A stretch of DNA of 18,886 nucleotides from Muribaculaceae bacterium (lineage in GTDB: Bacteria > Bacteroidota > Bacteroidia > Bacteroidales > Muribaculaceae), in contig JAEDNZ010000013.1 of the NCBI GenBank assembly GCA_016302215.1, forward strand, positions 1 through 18,886. Direction: 5' to 3'. The notes under the pieces are model-generated. The model made no database searches. It worked only from the letters and a program-made list of their open reading frames with translations, and was not told where the DNA came from. This document shows positions 7,932 to 16,266 of the stretch, piece after piece. Every line of letters begins with the position of its first letter. The first letter of the stretch is position 1. Made by a program: the position numbers and the translations under genes.

Positions 7932-8935
7932 ATACAGCTCGCAATTTGGGCTCTCCGGCTCCCAATAAGGCCGCCGGAGAGCCTACTGCTATGCCCGGGC
8001 ATATAGCCATGCTCTCGGCCGCCATCATCTGGGGTGTGATGATACCCCTGGTCAAAGATGTGCTGCTCACCGGGAAAATATCCGGGCTGGCACTGTCAGC
8101 TACGCGCGTTGCCGGAGCTGCCACAATCTTCTGGCTGGCATCGTGGATTTTGCCACGACGCATCACCGGCGACCGCCCGCTCGACCGCCGCGACCTCCCG
8201 CGCCTCTTTGTGGCTTCGATATTCATCGTGTCGCTCAACCAGGCGCTGTTCATCGTGGGCATTGGACTGACCACGCCCATCGAGTCGGCAGTGATGGCCA
8301 CGATGACTCCGGTGTTCACGCTCATCTTCGCCGCCATCTTCATATCTATGCCTATGACGCTGATGAAGGTCGGAGGGGTGGTGATGGGACTCGCCGGAGC
8401 AATTTGGCTGTCAATATCAGCCGCCGCATCAGCCACCACGGCGGCGCCCGCGCCTCTCGTGGGTGATATCATGTGCCTGATAGCGCAAATCTCGGCTGCC
8501 ATCTATTTTGTAGGCTTCAGGTCGCTGATTGCGCGATATGGGGCGTTCACGATGATGAAGTGGCTCTTCCTGATATCCTCGCTCACCTATGTGCCCTTTG
8601 TGACGCCGCAGCTGCTCCATGGTGCGTGGGCCGAGCTTAGCGTGGCCAACTGGCTCAGCATCGCTTATATCGTATTCTTTGGCAGCTTCATCAGCTACAT
8701 TCTGATGCCCATAGCGCAGATGCATCTCAAGCCCACAACCGTGGCGATGTACAACTATGTGCAGCCGGTGACCACGGCAGCTCTCGCCGCCGTCCTCGGC
8801 ACGGCAAGCTTCGGCCTCACCAAGACCGCTGCTGCCCTGCTCATATTCGTCGGCGTAGCATTGGTGGCTAAATCACCGGGGCATCGTGGTGTCGCCGACG
8901 AGCATCATAGCACTAATGACACCCGCCATGGATAG
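7913..8935 (+). CDS. EamA/DMT superfamily permease
   Basis: A 340-residue inner-membrane protein of the drug/metabolite transporter superfamily. About ten hydrophobic helices arranged as two EamA repeats are visible (first repeat about residues 30-165, second about 180-320). The repeats are separated by a small Ala-rich loop. Typical EamA features are [13 protein letters not shown] in helix 1 and [17 protein letters not shown] near the second repeat end. Substrate cannot be deduced; family members export amino acids, metabolites or drugs. The start at 7913 overlaps cysS by 19 bp; an internal ATG at 7991, just before the first helix, is an alternative that would leave a gap of 59 bp. The stop overlaps the next gene's ATG (ATGGATAG), implying coupled translation. 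Confidence 0.9.
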   Translation: MERKTINTARNLGSPAPNKAAGEPTAMPGHIAMLSAAIIWGVMIPLVKDVLLTGKISGLALSATRVAGAATIFWLASWILPRRITGDRPLDRRDLPRLFVASIFIVSLNQALFIVGIGLTTPIESAVMATMTPVFTLIFAAIFISMPMTLMKVGGVVMGLAGAIWLSISAAASATTAAPAPLVGDIMCLIAQISAAIYFVGFRSLIARYGAFTMMKWLFLISSLTYVPFVTPQLLHGAWAELSVANWLSIAYIVFFGSFISYILMPIAQMHLKPTTVAMYNYVQPVTTAALAAVLGTASFGLTKTAAALLIFVGVALVAKSPGHRGVADEHHSTNDTRHG

Positions 8936-10355
8936 CGACCACTTTGCGGCAGAGGTGCTGACACGCCTACCCTACACGGCCAACGACCAGCAGGTGGCTA
9001 CCATTGCCTCGCTCGCGCGCTTTGTCATGGCGCCGCCCGAGGGCCGAGACCGCGTGTTTATGCTCAATGGCTATGCCGGCACCGGCAAGTCGTCAATCAT
9101 GGGAGCGCTGGTGCGAGCGCTGCCCGCTATCCACTGCGGGGCAGTGCTGCTGGCGCCCACCGGGCGCGCCGCCAAGGTCTTCGGAGCCTATGCCGGGCGC
9201 GCCGCCATGACTATCCACCGCAAGATTTACAAGCACAGCCTCGACGGTGCCGCCGGCTCATACTCCGGAGCCGCCCCCGTGCAGGACAATAAGCACCGCA
9301 ACTGCGTGTTCATCGTCGATGAAGCATCAATGATAGGCGATGGCGACAGCCGAGGCAACAATCTGCTGCAGGACCTGATACAATATGTATATACCGGCGA
9401 GAATTGCCGCATGGTGCTGTTGGGCGACACCGCGCAGCTACCTCCCGTAGGCTCTACGCTGTCACCCGCCATGAACCGCGACATCTTGCGCAGCTTCGGC
9501 CTGAAGGTCACCGCCGTGACCCTAACCGAGGTGGCGCGCCAAAGCCTCGACTCCGGCATCCTCTTTAATGCCACGCTGCTGCGCAAGGCCATGCTCCTTG
9601 ACAACGCCCCGGTGCCGAAGATTATCTCACGCGGATTTGACGACATCATTCTTGCCGACCCCGAGGATATGATTGACCTGCTCGACGAGGCTTATCGCCG
9701 CGACGGCATCGAGGAGACCATTGTGATTACGCGCTCTAACCGCAGCGCCACCGACTTCAACCGAGCCATACGTGCTCAGGTGCTTTACCGCGAAGAAGAA
9801 CTGTGCGTCAGCGACTTACTGATAGTGGCAAAAAACAACTATTACTGGCCGCGTTTTGCCAAGGGGCTGAGTTTTATCGCCAACGGCGACATTGTGAGCA
9901 TCGTCAAGGTGTATGGCTCCGAGATGAGGTATGGCTGCCGATTTGCCGATGTGCGCTTGGCCCTGACCGACGGCGACACCGAGTTTGACGCAAAAATCAT
10001 CATCGACCCGCTATACACTGACACGCCGGCGCTGCCACAGGACAGCAGCAACAGGCTGTTCAATGCCATCATCAACGATGGCGACCGCTTCAGCCCATCT
10101 ACGCCCTACGAGGCGCGACTGAGAGCGCTCCGCGATGACCCCTACTGGAACGCCCTACAAGTGAAATATGCCTACGCCGTGACGTGTCACAAGGCGCAGG
10201 GCGGTCAGTGGCACAATGTGTTTGTAGATGTGAGCTATGTGCCGGCCGATGCCCTGGGCCTGGAGTTTTATCGCTGGCTTTACACGGCTGTGACGCGCGC
10301 GCGCACTCGCCTTTACCTAATCTCCCCGCCGGAGGATATGTTGTCGCAGATATGA
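8928..10355 (+). CDS. RecD/Pif1-type superfamily 1B DNA helicase
   Basis: A 475-residue ATP-dependent DNA helicase of the RecD-like SF1B group. Walker A is GYAGTGKS at 48-55, Walker B DEAS at 131-134, motif III GDTAQLPP at 166-173. The UvrD_C_2-type C-terminal part carries HKAQG at 421-425 and the motif VI block YTAVTRAR near 455. It is the short form lacking the long N-terminal region of RecD2, as is common in Bacteroidetes; a role in DNA repair or replication fork processing is inferred. ATG 8928 is chosen because it forms an 8-bp overlap with the preceding stop; ATG 8916 and GTG 8886 are in-frame alternatives. The stop overlaps the next start by 4 bp (ATGA). Confidence 0.92.
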   Translation: MDSDHFAAEVLTRLPYTANDQQVATIASLARFVMAPPEGRDRVFMLNGYAGTGKSSIMGALVRALPAIHCGAVLLAPTGRAAKVFGAYAGRAAMTIHRKIYKHSLDGAAGSYSGAAPVQDNKHRNCVFIVDEASMIGDGDSRGNNLLQDLIQYVYTGENCRMVLLGDTAQLPPVGSTLSPAMNRDILRSFGLKVTAVTLTEVARQSLDSGILFNATLLRKAMLLDNAPVPKIISRGFDDIILADPEDMIDLLDEAYRRDGIEETIVITRSNRSATDFNRAIRAQVLYREEELCVSDLLIVAKNNYYWPRFAKGLSFIANGDIVSIVKVYGSEMRYGCRFADVRLALTDGDTEFDAKIIIDPLYTDTPALPQDSSNRLFNAIINDGDRFSPSTPYEARLRALRDDPYWNALQVKYAYAVTCHKAQGGQWHNVFVDVSYVPADALGLEFYRWLYTAVTRARTRLYLISPPEDMLSQI

Positions 10356-11590
10356 GCAGCCGCCGTCTATTGCAAATCAACACCGTGGCGAGCGGAGCTT
10401 CCACAGCCACGCTAATGCACATCATCGATGCCGAAGCACGGCGCCGTGGATACCTCACCGCCATAGCCTACGGCCGAGGCGCTCTCCCCGAGGCTGCCGC
10501 CCGAGCCACGCAATATTACCGCATCGGCAGCGCGGCGACCATAGCACTGCACGTCGCGGCTACGCGCTTAGCCGATGCCCACGGCCTGATGTCGCGTCAC
10601 GCCACTCGCCGGCTCATAGCCTTCATTGACAGCTTTGACCCCGACGTGGTGTATCTCCACAATATCCACGGCTATTACATCAACTACCCTATCCTCTTTG
10701 AATATCTGCGGCGGCGGGGCTGCAAAGTGGTGTGGCATCTGCACGATTGCTGGCCCTTCACCGGACACTGCGCCTTTTATCAAGCCGCCGGCTGCAACCG
10801 TTGCCACACCGCCGAGTGTAGCCGCTGCGGCTCTCGACTATCTTATCCGCGGTCTTTCTTCTCGCGCGCTCACGCCAACTACCGGCGCAAGAAAGCGTCA
10901 TTCACCAGCCTGCCCGACATCGACATCATCGCCGTGAGCCGTTACCTCGCCGAGGAGGTGAGGCTCTCGTTTCTGCGTGGCTATCGCATACACACCGTGG
11001 TCAACGGCGTTGACACCGCTGTGTTTGCGCCACCGGCCACTGACGGCCATAGAGACCGCCGCTGCGTCCTCGCCGTGGCCAATGTTTGGACCGCCGAGAA
11101 GGGCCTGCTTGACCTGCTCGCGCTGCGCCGGCGCCTGCCCGAGGATTATAGCATCGTGGTGGCCGGGCGCCTGCCCCGAGGCTTCTCGCTGCCCGAGGGC
11201 ATCAGCCACGCCGGCATCATCAGAGACCCCGACGCGCTGGCGCGCCTCTATGGCAGCGCCTCTGTGTATGTGAGCCTCTCGCGGCAAGAGGGTTTCCCCC
11301 TCACCACCGCCGAAGCGCTGGCATGCGGCACCCCGGTGGTGGCATACGATGTGTGTGGCGTGTCGGCTGAGACGCCCTCAGGCGTCGCCGCCTTTGTAGC
11401 GCCCGGCGACATCGCTGCCGTTGCCAAGGCTATAGCGCTATATGCCGAGGGCGACAGCTGCAGCGAGGCATGCCGCGCCGCCGCGCTGACTTACTTTGAC
11501 AGCCGACGCGTGGCGCGTATGTGTCTCGACATAGTGGCAGGGACGACGTCCTCCGCCCCACCTCCAATCTTCCCTTATGATATGAAATAG
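10352..11590 (+). CDS. GT4 family glycosyltransferase (WcaC-like)
   Basis: A 412-residue GT-B fold glycosyltransferase of family 4, expected to transfer a sugar from a nucleotide donor to a cell-envelope glycan. The N-terminal acceptor domain begins with LLQINTVASGASTA. The C-terminal donor domain has the EX7E signature with E313 and E321 (EGFPLTTAE), followed by ALACGTPVV. Between residues 133 and 159 six cysteines (133, 140, 148, 151, 156, 159) surround the block HDCWPFTGHC, seen in colanic-acid-type GT4 enzymes. The ATG at 10352 forms ATGA with the helicase stop; the frame stays open upstream to 10184, but that part is helicase shadow. The gene's end overlaps the convergent FtsX-like gene by 16 bp. 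No other glycan genes are near, so the product is unknown. Confidence 0.9.
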   Translation: MSSRRLLQINTVASGASTATLMHIIDAEARRRGYLTAIAYGRGALPEAAARATQYYRIGSAATIALHVAATRLADAHGLMSRHATRRLIAFIDSFDPDVVYLHNIHGYYINYPILFEYLRRRGCKVVWHLHDCWPFTGHCAFYQAAGCNRCHTAECSRCGSRLSYPRSFFSRAHANYRRKKASFTSLPDIDIIAVSRYLAEEVRLSFLRGYRIHTVVNGVDTAVFAPPATDGHRDRRCVLAVANVWTAEKGLLDLLALRRRLPEDYSIVVAGRLPRGFSLPEGISHAGIIRDPDALARLYGSASVYVSLSRQEGFPLTTAEALACGTPVVAYDVCGVSAETPSGVAAFVAPGDIAAVAKAIALYAEGDSCSEACRAAALTYFDSRRVARMCLDIVAGTTSSAPPPIFPYDMK

Positions 11591-12768
11591 CGGCGCATCA
11601 TGCGGCGTATGGTGAGCCCGTTGACCACCGTGATGACAGCCATCACAGCAGTAGCCACGAGTATCGAAGGCCACAGCGACGTGGCCTGCATACCCGTCTC
11701 GGACAAAGCGCCTTGCCACTGCTCCGACGCCCACACCAATAGGCCTATGGCTGCAACCAGCACGGCGCCATTGATAAGCGCCACCAGCACGTAATAGCGA
11801 CGAGCCACCTGCGCCGGCGAGTAGCCCAGCAGCATCAGGTCGCGCAGAGTGTCCTTATTTTTTTGCAGCAGGAGAAATATGCTGAGCATCAAGATAAACA
11901 CGGCAAGGCACGCGATGACAGCGCCGACAGCCACAACGATGGCGGTAACCACGGTGAAAAAGCGAGCCACACGGCTGCTGTTGACCTTATCGCCGGCAAC
12001 CTCGTAGCCACACGCCTCCAGATAGTCGGTGACCTCGGTAGCGCCCGGCGTGGTGACCTCCACGATAAGGCGAGAGGGCGCCGGCGCCTGTGGCGTGGCG
12101 CTGTAGATGCCGCGAGCATAGTCCATAAAATCCTGAGGCACGGCAATGGTGTTAAGCCTATTGGAGAAGCCCACCACGTGGCCCACATAGGTGGCCGTAT
12201 GGCCGTTGCCCGAGAGCGTTATAGCAAGCGGTATGCGCGTGATAATCTTGTCATTGAGCTGCGGCAGGCCGCGCGAAGCGGCAAAGCCGAAATTATAGAG
12301 CGAGAGATAATCCTTTGACAAGATGATGGGTATATCGGGACTGTCCGGGTCAAACGACCAGCCTTCGGGCAGCTTGTCGAGATAGCCGTCGGGCACCGAC
12401 TCGAAGAACAGCGAGGTGGACATACCCCGCCCTGCCATCTGCAGCGAGGCAAAGACGCTGAAGTCTGATGCCGTGAAGCGACCCACGCGCGCAACCCACG
12501 GCTGCGCGCTCAGCTCGGCGATTTCGTCATCGGTGAATGACACGTTGGCCGACGAGAAGCCGAAGGTAGCCATCGCAGGCACGGGCTTTGAGATAACGAT
12601 GAAGTCATTGGGCACCAAGGCATCATCGCTGTCGCCGGACCAGGAGCTGCTGATATCGCGGTAGAATTGAAGGGCACCGACCACTATGGCGAGCCCCACG
12701 AGGGTGGCCACGGCGTATCCCGCCATCTGTCCGGCACTGATATTTTTACGCAAGAGATTCCAAACCAT
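11575..12768 (-). CDS. FtsX-like ABC transporter permease
   Basis: A 397-residue inner-membrane permease with the four-helix FtsX/MacB/LolC topology. TM1 is at about 17-37, followed by a large extracytoplasmic domain of about 230 residues (40-268). TM2 (271-300), TM3 (326-347) and TM4 (368-386) follow. The cytoplasmic loop after TM2 has NKDTLRDLMLLGYSPAQV, matching the coupling region of FtsX permeases. Proteins of this kind work as mechanotransmission machines with an ATPase, moving lipoproteins or peptides or signalling to hydrolases. The partner is most likely the ATPase gene 27 bp upstream (12796-13401). The gene is the last of a three-gene minus-strand unit. Substrate unknown. Confidence 0.85.
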   Translation of the reverse strand: MVWNLLRKNISAGQMAGYAVATLVGLAIVVGALQFYRDISSSWSGDSDDALVPNDFIVISKPVPAMATFGFSSANVSFTDDEIAELSAQPWVARVGRFTASDFSVFASLQMAGRGMSTSLFFESVPDGYLDKLPEGWSFDPDSPDIPIILSKDYLSLYNFGFAASRGLPQLNDKIITRIPLAITLSGNGHTATYVGHVVGFSNRLNTIAVPQDFMDYARGIYSATPQAPAPSRLIVEVTTPGATEVTDYLEACGYEVAGDKVNSSRVARFFTVVTAIVVAVGAVIACLAVFILMLSIFLLLQKNKDTLRDLMLLGYSPAQVARRYYVLVALINGAVLVAAIGLLVWASEQWQGALSETGMQATSLWPSILVATAVMAVITVVNGLTIRRMMRRYFIS

Positions 12769-12795
12769 AGTGTAGCGTATGTGATTTCTTACTTC

Positions 12796-13401
12796 TTATA
12801 GGCTGATGTTGGTGACGCTGACGCCGCAGTCCTCAAGGGCAAGGTTATTACCCACGGAGGTGGTGATGACGGCGGCGCCATAGCGGGCGGCATGCTCCAC
12901 TATCATCTGCGCCGCGATGGCGTTGTTGTCTTGGTCAAGGTGGCTCACCGGCTCATCAAGGAGCAGGAAGTCAAAGGGCTGACACAAGGCGCGGATTAGT
13001 GCCACGCGCTGCTGCTGCCCTATCGAGAGCCTGTCGGCACGCCAATTGACCTTATCGGCGAGACCCAAAGCGCCGAGCATATCTTCTATCTCGCGCCGCG
13101 TGGCCGTGCCGGTGAGGCTATTTTTGAGCTGTATGTTGTCATACGCCGTCAGGGCGCCGAAGAGGCGCAGGTCCTGACGCAGGTAAGCGATATGCCGACA
13201 ACGCACATCGCACCACTCGCTGATTGTCAGGTCGGCCACGTCGCGGCCGTCAAAAGCCACGCGCTTGGTGTAGTCGCGGCGTATGCCGTAGATAAAGTTG
13301 CATAGCGACGACTTGCCCACCCCTGAGGCGGCGAGCACTCGATAGTACGCGCCACGCTCAAAGGTGATATCGCCGTATGATATGCTGTTGATGCTATTCA
13401 T
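12796..13401 (-). CDS. Divergent ABC transporter ATPase paired with the FtsX-like permease
   Basis: A 201-residue nucleotide-binding subunit. Recognisable parts are a Walker A-like AASGVGKS (24-31), whose first glycine is alanine, Q-loop Q76, signature LSIGQ (125-129), Walker B LLLDEP with the catalytic E150, and D-loop SHLD. The usual H-loop histidine is absent: the equivalent stretch reads VITTSVG, with S182 at the expected place. The N-terminus is also short, so the first beta strand and A-loop aromatic of a normal ATPase are missing from the ATG start. The frame stays open upstream to a stop at 13462-13464, and a non-ATG start could restore them. Sequence is not frameshifted at the end. 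It lies 27 bp from the permease and 35 bp from the upstream lipoprotein. A Bacteroidetes-specific ATPase class is likely. Confidence 0.82.
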   Translation of the reverse strand: MNSINSISYGDITFERGAYYRVLAASGVGKSSLCNFIYGIRRDYTKRVAFDGRDVADLTISEWCDVRCRHIAYLRQDLRLFGALTAYDNIQLKNSLTGTATRREIEDMLGALGLADKVNWRADRLSIGQQQRVALIRALCQPFDFLLLDEPVSHLDQDNNAIAAQMIVEHAARYGAAVITTSVGNNLALEDCGVSVTNISL

Positions 13402-13436
13402 CAGAGAGTCTGTGATGAGAAGGGGGGATATATATC

Positions 13437-14774
13437 TCAGCCGTTGATTTTCAATATGTTTTCAAGGAAGCCGCCCTTGGCGCCATCGAGGGTGAATGTC
13501 AGCGAGAAAGTGACGGGGGTGGCCACGCCTTTGACCTTGATGCCGTAATTGATGCCCATCAGCATCGCTACCGGCGACTTGGCCGGGATGTTGACATCTA
13601 CATAGCCTATCATATCATCTACCTCATCTATATCCACCTTAGCCGGCGTGAGCTTTGCCGACGAGGTGGTGATAACCAGGTCGTTGGCGTCTGTGTAGGC
13701 GCGTGCTATCGGCGATGACGAATTGCCAAAGAGCGCTACACCGTCAGACACGGTCACCGGAAGCCACATGGAGCGAGCGGCATCGACAGCGTTGCCCAGC
13801 GCCTTGGCGGCCGTGCCGGGCTTCATGCGCATCACCAGATTGAGGCTATATGCGCCGAAGTCGTTGAGGTTGACGCCTGCATCTGTGGCTAAGCCCAGAC
13901 CGAGAGCTATTGAGCTGTCAAAATCCTCAAACAATGGCGACAGCACTCCCATGCCCGAATATGACAGCACCGTATTGACATCAAAATCCGTGGGCAACGA
14001 CACCGCAAAGAGTGCCGATGCGCCGTTGGCTGCCTTCGCGGCAAGGTCGCGGTCAAGCGTCTTGAATGCGTCTTCGCCGAAGAAGCCCGTAGTCATGCCT
14101 TTATTGTCGAGCGACTGGGCATTGACAGTGGCTTTAACTCCCTCGATATCAATCGTGGCAGCCACATACTTGCCCACAAAGGCTTTTTGAGGTGACACGA
14201 GTATGTTGATGGTATTATCCATGGCGATGCGGTCGCGCTTCCACTGTGCCAGTGGCTTGGCCTTTGCGGCCTCAATGTTGTCATTCACCTCTTTGGCACA
14301 TGCCTGGGGGGTGCGCCCTGACACGAGCCACATCACATTGTCCTTTGCCACAAAGCCCATATTCGATGACGGCATATTGAAGGACTCATAGCCTTGACCC
14401 ACATCGGTGTGCTTGAAGCCTATCTCCTTCATTGATGACTTCAGGTCATCTAACGAGGTAATGGCCCACATCACGGCTCCGCCATTATAGCGGCCATCGG
14501 TGAAGAAGGCGCCTGACTCGGTGTCGATGCCCTTGACCTTGTTGAGTTTGTCAAGCACGGCGGCGTCGCGTGCCGACGTGGGCTTGTAGTCACCCATTGA
14601 CTTTATGATTTCAGCAGAGTTGAACGTACCGACGACCATTGCGTCATCGGCGGCGTAGCTAAGGAGCATATCGCGCGTATCAACGGTGTCTTTGGAGCAC
14701 GATGTGCCCAGCATTAAGGCTACCATCACGGCTGTGGCGGCGGCTAACGCACGAGTGATAATACGTGGTGTCAT
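13437..14774 (-). CDS. Lipoprotein, possibly DUF4836-like, heading the ABC cassette
   Basis: A 445-residue lipoprotein. The signal peptide ends in the lipobox LGTSC (Cys26), followed by SKDTVDTRD. The body alternates beta strands and helices and has two or more similar halves: phrases such as SYAADDAMVVGTFN near residue 40 and ALFAVSLPTDFDVNTVLSY near 260 have the shape 'P.DA..V..FN...', which I associate with DUF4836-type Bacteroidetes proteins. This family name is a tentative match from memory. Acidic residues after the cysteine are few, so surface export is less certain than for the NigD-like protein. It is the first gene of a minus-strand unit with the ABC ATPase and permease, so it may be their partner or substrate. 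A promoter candidate lies at 14921-14950, 147 bp upstream of the start. Confidence 0.72.
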   Translation of the reverse strand: MTPRIITRALAAATAVMVALMLGTSCSKDTVDTRDMLLSYAADDAMVVGTFNSAEIIKSMGDYKPTSARDAAVLDKLNKVKGIDTESGAFFTDGRYNGGAVMWAITSLDDLKSSMKEIGFKHTDVGQGYESFNMPSSNMGFVAKDNVMWLVSGRTPQACAKEVNDNIEAAKAKPLAQWKRDRIAMDNTINILVSPQKAFVGKYVAATIDIEGVKATVNAQSLDNKGMTTGFFGEDAFKTLDRDLAAKAANGASALFAVSLPTDFDVNTVLSYSGMGVLSPLFEDFDSSIALGLGLATDAGVNLNDFGAYSLNLVMRMKPGTAAKALGNAVDAARSMWLPVTVSDGVALFGNSSSPIARAYTDANDLVITTSSAKLTPAKVDIDEVDDMIGYVDVNIPAKSPVAMLMGINYGIKVKGVATPVTFSLTFTLDGAKGGFLENILKING

Positions 14775-14920
14775 AGTGATGCTTATTGTATTTTTATGTA
14801 ATTAGTTTATAATCATATAACGCTATTATTCGGCCCAAAGTATTGCGGCGAGGCAAAATCAGCATAAAAATGCATAAAGCTCCGCACACCCTACGGACGG
14901 CCGTTTTAACATTCGATGCG

Positions 14921-14950
14921 TAAAGATACAACAAAAGAATGAAATCAAAA
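14921..14950 (-). promoter_or_regulatory. Candidate promoter for the lipoprotein/ABC cassette
   Basis: On the minus strand, TATCTTTA (14921-14928) resembles the -7 box TAnnTTTG with a final A. A TTTTG at 14946-14950 lies 17 bp upstream as a -33 element. It would leave a leader of about 140 nt before the start at 14774; no convincing fold was recognised in it. Confidence 0.5.
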
Positions 14951-14973
14951 AGAAAAAGGCTGCCATTAAGGCC

Positions 14974-15002
14974 TTGCGATACAAAAAAAATAACTATCTT
15001 TG
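14974..15002 (+). promoter_or_regulatory. Promoter of the aminotransferase gene
   Basis: The -33 TTGCG begins at 14974 and the -7 box TATCTTTG at 14995-15002 is a full match to TAnnTTTG, 18 bp apart. The start would be near 15009, about 50 nt before the ATG at 15061. It is divergent from the minus-strand promoter at 14921-14950, so the 14775-15060 gap holds two back-to-back promoters and no gene. Confidence 0.75.
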
Positions 15003-15060
15003 TGTCACCAAGCCACAATAGGCTCATTACACAGACACCACCACCTCAACACGCTTAACT

Positions 15061-16257
15061 ATGAATTTTATCTCACAACGCGTATCATCACTGGCCGCTT
15101 CGCAGACGCTGGCCATGTCGCAGAAGAGCGCCGAGCTGCGAGCCGCCGGCATTGATGTCATCAACCTGTCAGTAGGCGAGCCTGATTTCTTCACGCCTCA
15201 ACACATCAAGGATGCCGCAAAAGCCGCCGTCGATGCCAACTTCTCTTTCTACACGCCCGTGCCCGGATATATGAGCCTCCGCAAAGCTATCGCCGACAAG
15301 CTCGCCCGCGAAAACGGCGTCACATTTGCTCCGGAGCAGATTGTAGTGGGCAATGGCGCCAAGCAGGAGCTGTGCAACGTGATTCTCGCCACAGTAAATG
15401 CCGGCGATGAGGTCATAATACCGGTGCCCGCATGGGTCAGCTATGTTGAGATGGTAAAGCTCGCCGAGGGCGTATGCGTCACCGTGCCCGCAGGCATTGA
15501 CAGCAATTTCAAGATTACGCCGACTATGCTCGAAGCTGCCATCACTCCGCGCACGCGTATGCTGCTCCTCTGCTCCCCGTCAAACCCCACCGGCAGCGTC
15601 TATAGCGCCGCCGAGCTCCGGGGGCTGGTGGAGGTGCTGGAGCGACACCCACAGATTATAGTGGTGTCTGACGAGATTTACGAGCATATCAACTACACCG
15701 ACGAGGGATTTACCTCGATGGCTTCGTTTGCCTCTATCGCTGACCGCACCGTGATAATCAACGGCGTGTCAAAAGCTTACGCCATGACAGGTTGGCGCAT
15801 CGGTTACTGCGCCGCGCCTCTAACAATAGCAAAGGCCGTGACAAAGCTGCAAGGCCAATACACCTCCGGCGCTTCGTCAATAGCGCAAAAAGCCGCCGAA
15901 GCAGCATACACCGGGCCCCAAGAATGTGTTGGCGTGATGCGTGAGGCTTTCCGCCGCCGTCGCGACCTCGTGGTGGCCATGGCGCGCGAGATACCCGGCC
16001 TAAAGGTCAACGAGCCGGGAGGCGCATTTTACCTATTCCCGCAAGTCGAGGCTTACATTGGCAAGCGCTGCGCCGACCGTGTCATCAACGATGACTCTGA
16101 CCTGGCTATGTATCTGCTCGACGAGGCCCACGTGGCCACGGTGGCCGGCTCGGCATTCTGCGCCCCGGGATACATTCGTCTGAGCTATGCCGCGTCTGAC
16201 CAATCCTTAGCCGAGGCAATGCGGCGCATCGCGGCTGCCCTCGCAAAACTACAATAG
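15061..16257 (+). CDS. Class I/II PLP-dependent aminotransferase (aspartate aminotransferase type)
   Basis: A 398-residue fold-type I aminotransferase, most like bacterial class Ib aspartate aminotransferases (1-gamma subgroup). PLP binds Lys238 in the block GVSKAYAMTGWRIGY. The substrate carboxylate-binding arginine is R373 in GYIRLSYA. CSPSNPTGSVY (about residues 175-180) supplies the conserved Asn that contacts PLP, and VSDEIYEHI the Asp/Tyr pair. The N-terminal segment INLSVGEPDFFTP is typical. It transfers amino groups between aspartate or a related amino acid and 2-oxoglutarate; exact specificity is not readable. The gene has its own promoter and ends 9 bp before the convergent rluD-like gene. 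Length and motifs are normal. Confidence 0.95.
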   Translation: MNFISQRVSSLAASQTLAMSQKSAELRAAGIDVINLSVGEPDFFTPQHIKDAAKAAVDANFSFYTPVPGYMSLRKAIADKLARENGVTFAPEQIVVGNGAKQELCNVILATVNAGDEVIIPVPAWVSYVEMVKLAEGVCVTVPAGIDSNFKITPTMLEAAITPRTRMLLLCSPSNPTGSVYSAAELRGLVEVLERHPQIIVVSDEIYEHINYTDEGFTSMASFASIADRTVIINGVSKAYAMTGWRIGYCAAPLTIAKAVTKLQGQYTSGASSIAQKAAEAAYTGPQECVGVMREAFRRRRDLVVAMAREIPGLKVNEPGGAFYLFPQVEAYIGKRCADRVINDDSDLAMYLLDEAHVATVAGSAFCAPGYIRLSYAASDQSLAEAMRRIAAALAKLQ

Positions 16258-16266
16258 CACAGCTGA

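Noticed and set aside
7888..8502. 204-codon minus-strand frame across the cysS/permease junction
   Set aside because: Met/Ala/Ser-rich translation is the mirror of permease helices; no start context or motifs.
10184..10351. Upstream extension of the glycosyltransferase frame
   Set aside because: It overlaps the helicase C-terminus, is Cys-rich nonsense, and the ATGA overlap at 10352 gives a better start.
14956..14975. AAGGC...GCCTT hairpin followed on the minus strand by a T-rich run
   Set aside because: It looks like a weak minus-strand terminator, but no minus-strand gene ends there and it sits between two divergent promoters.
14794..15027. 77-codon minus-strand frame in the divergent promoter region
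   Set aside because: It covers two good promoters; the product is a low-complexity hydrophobic string from AT-rich DNA with no homology I can recognise.
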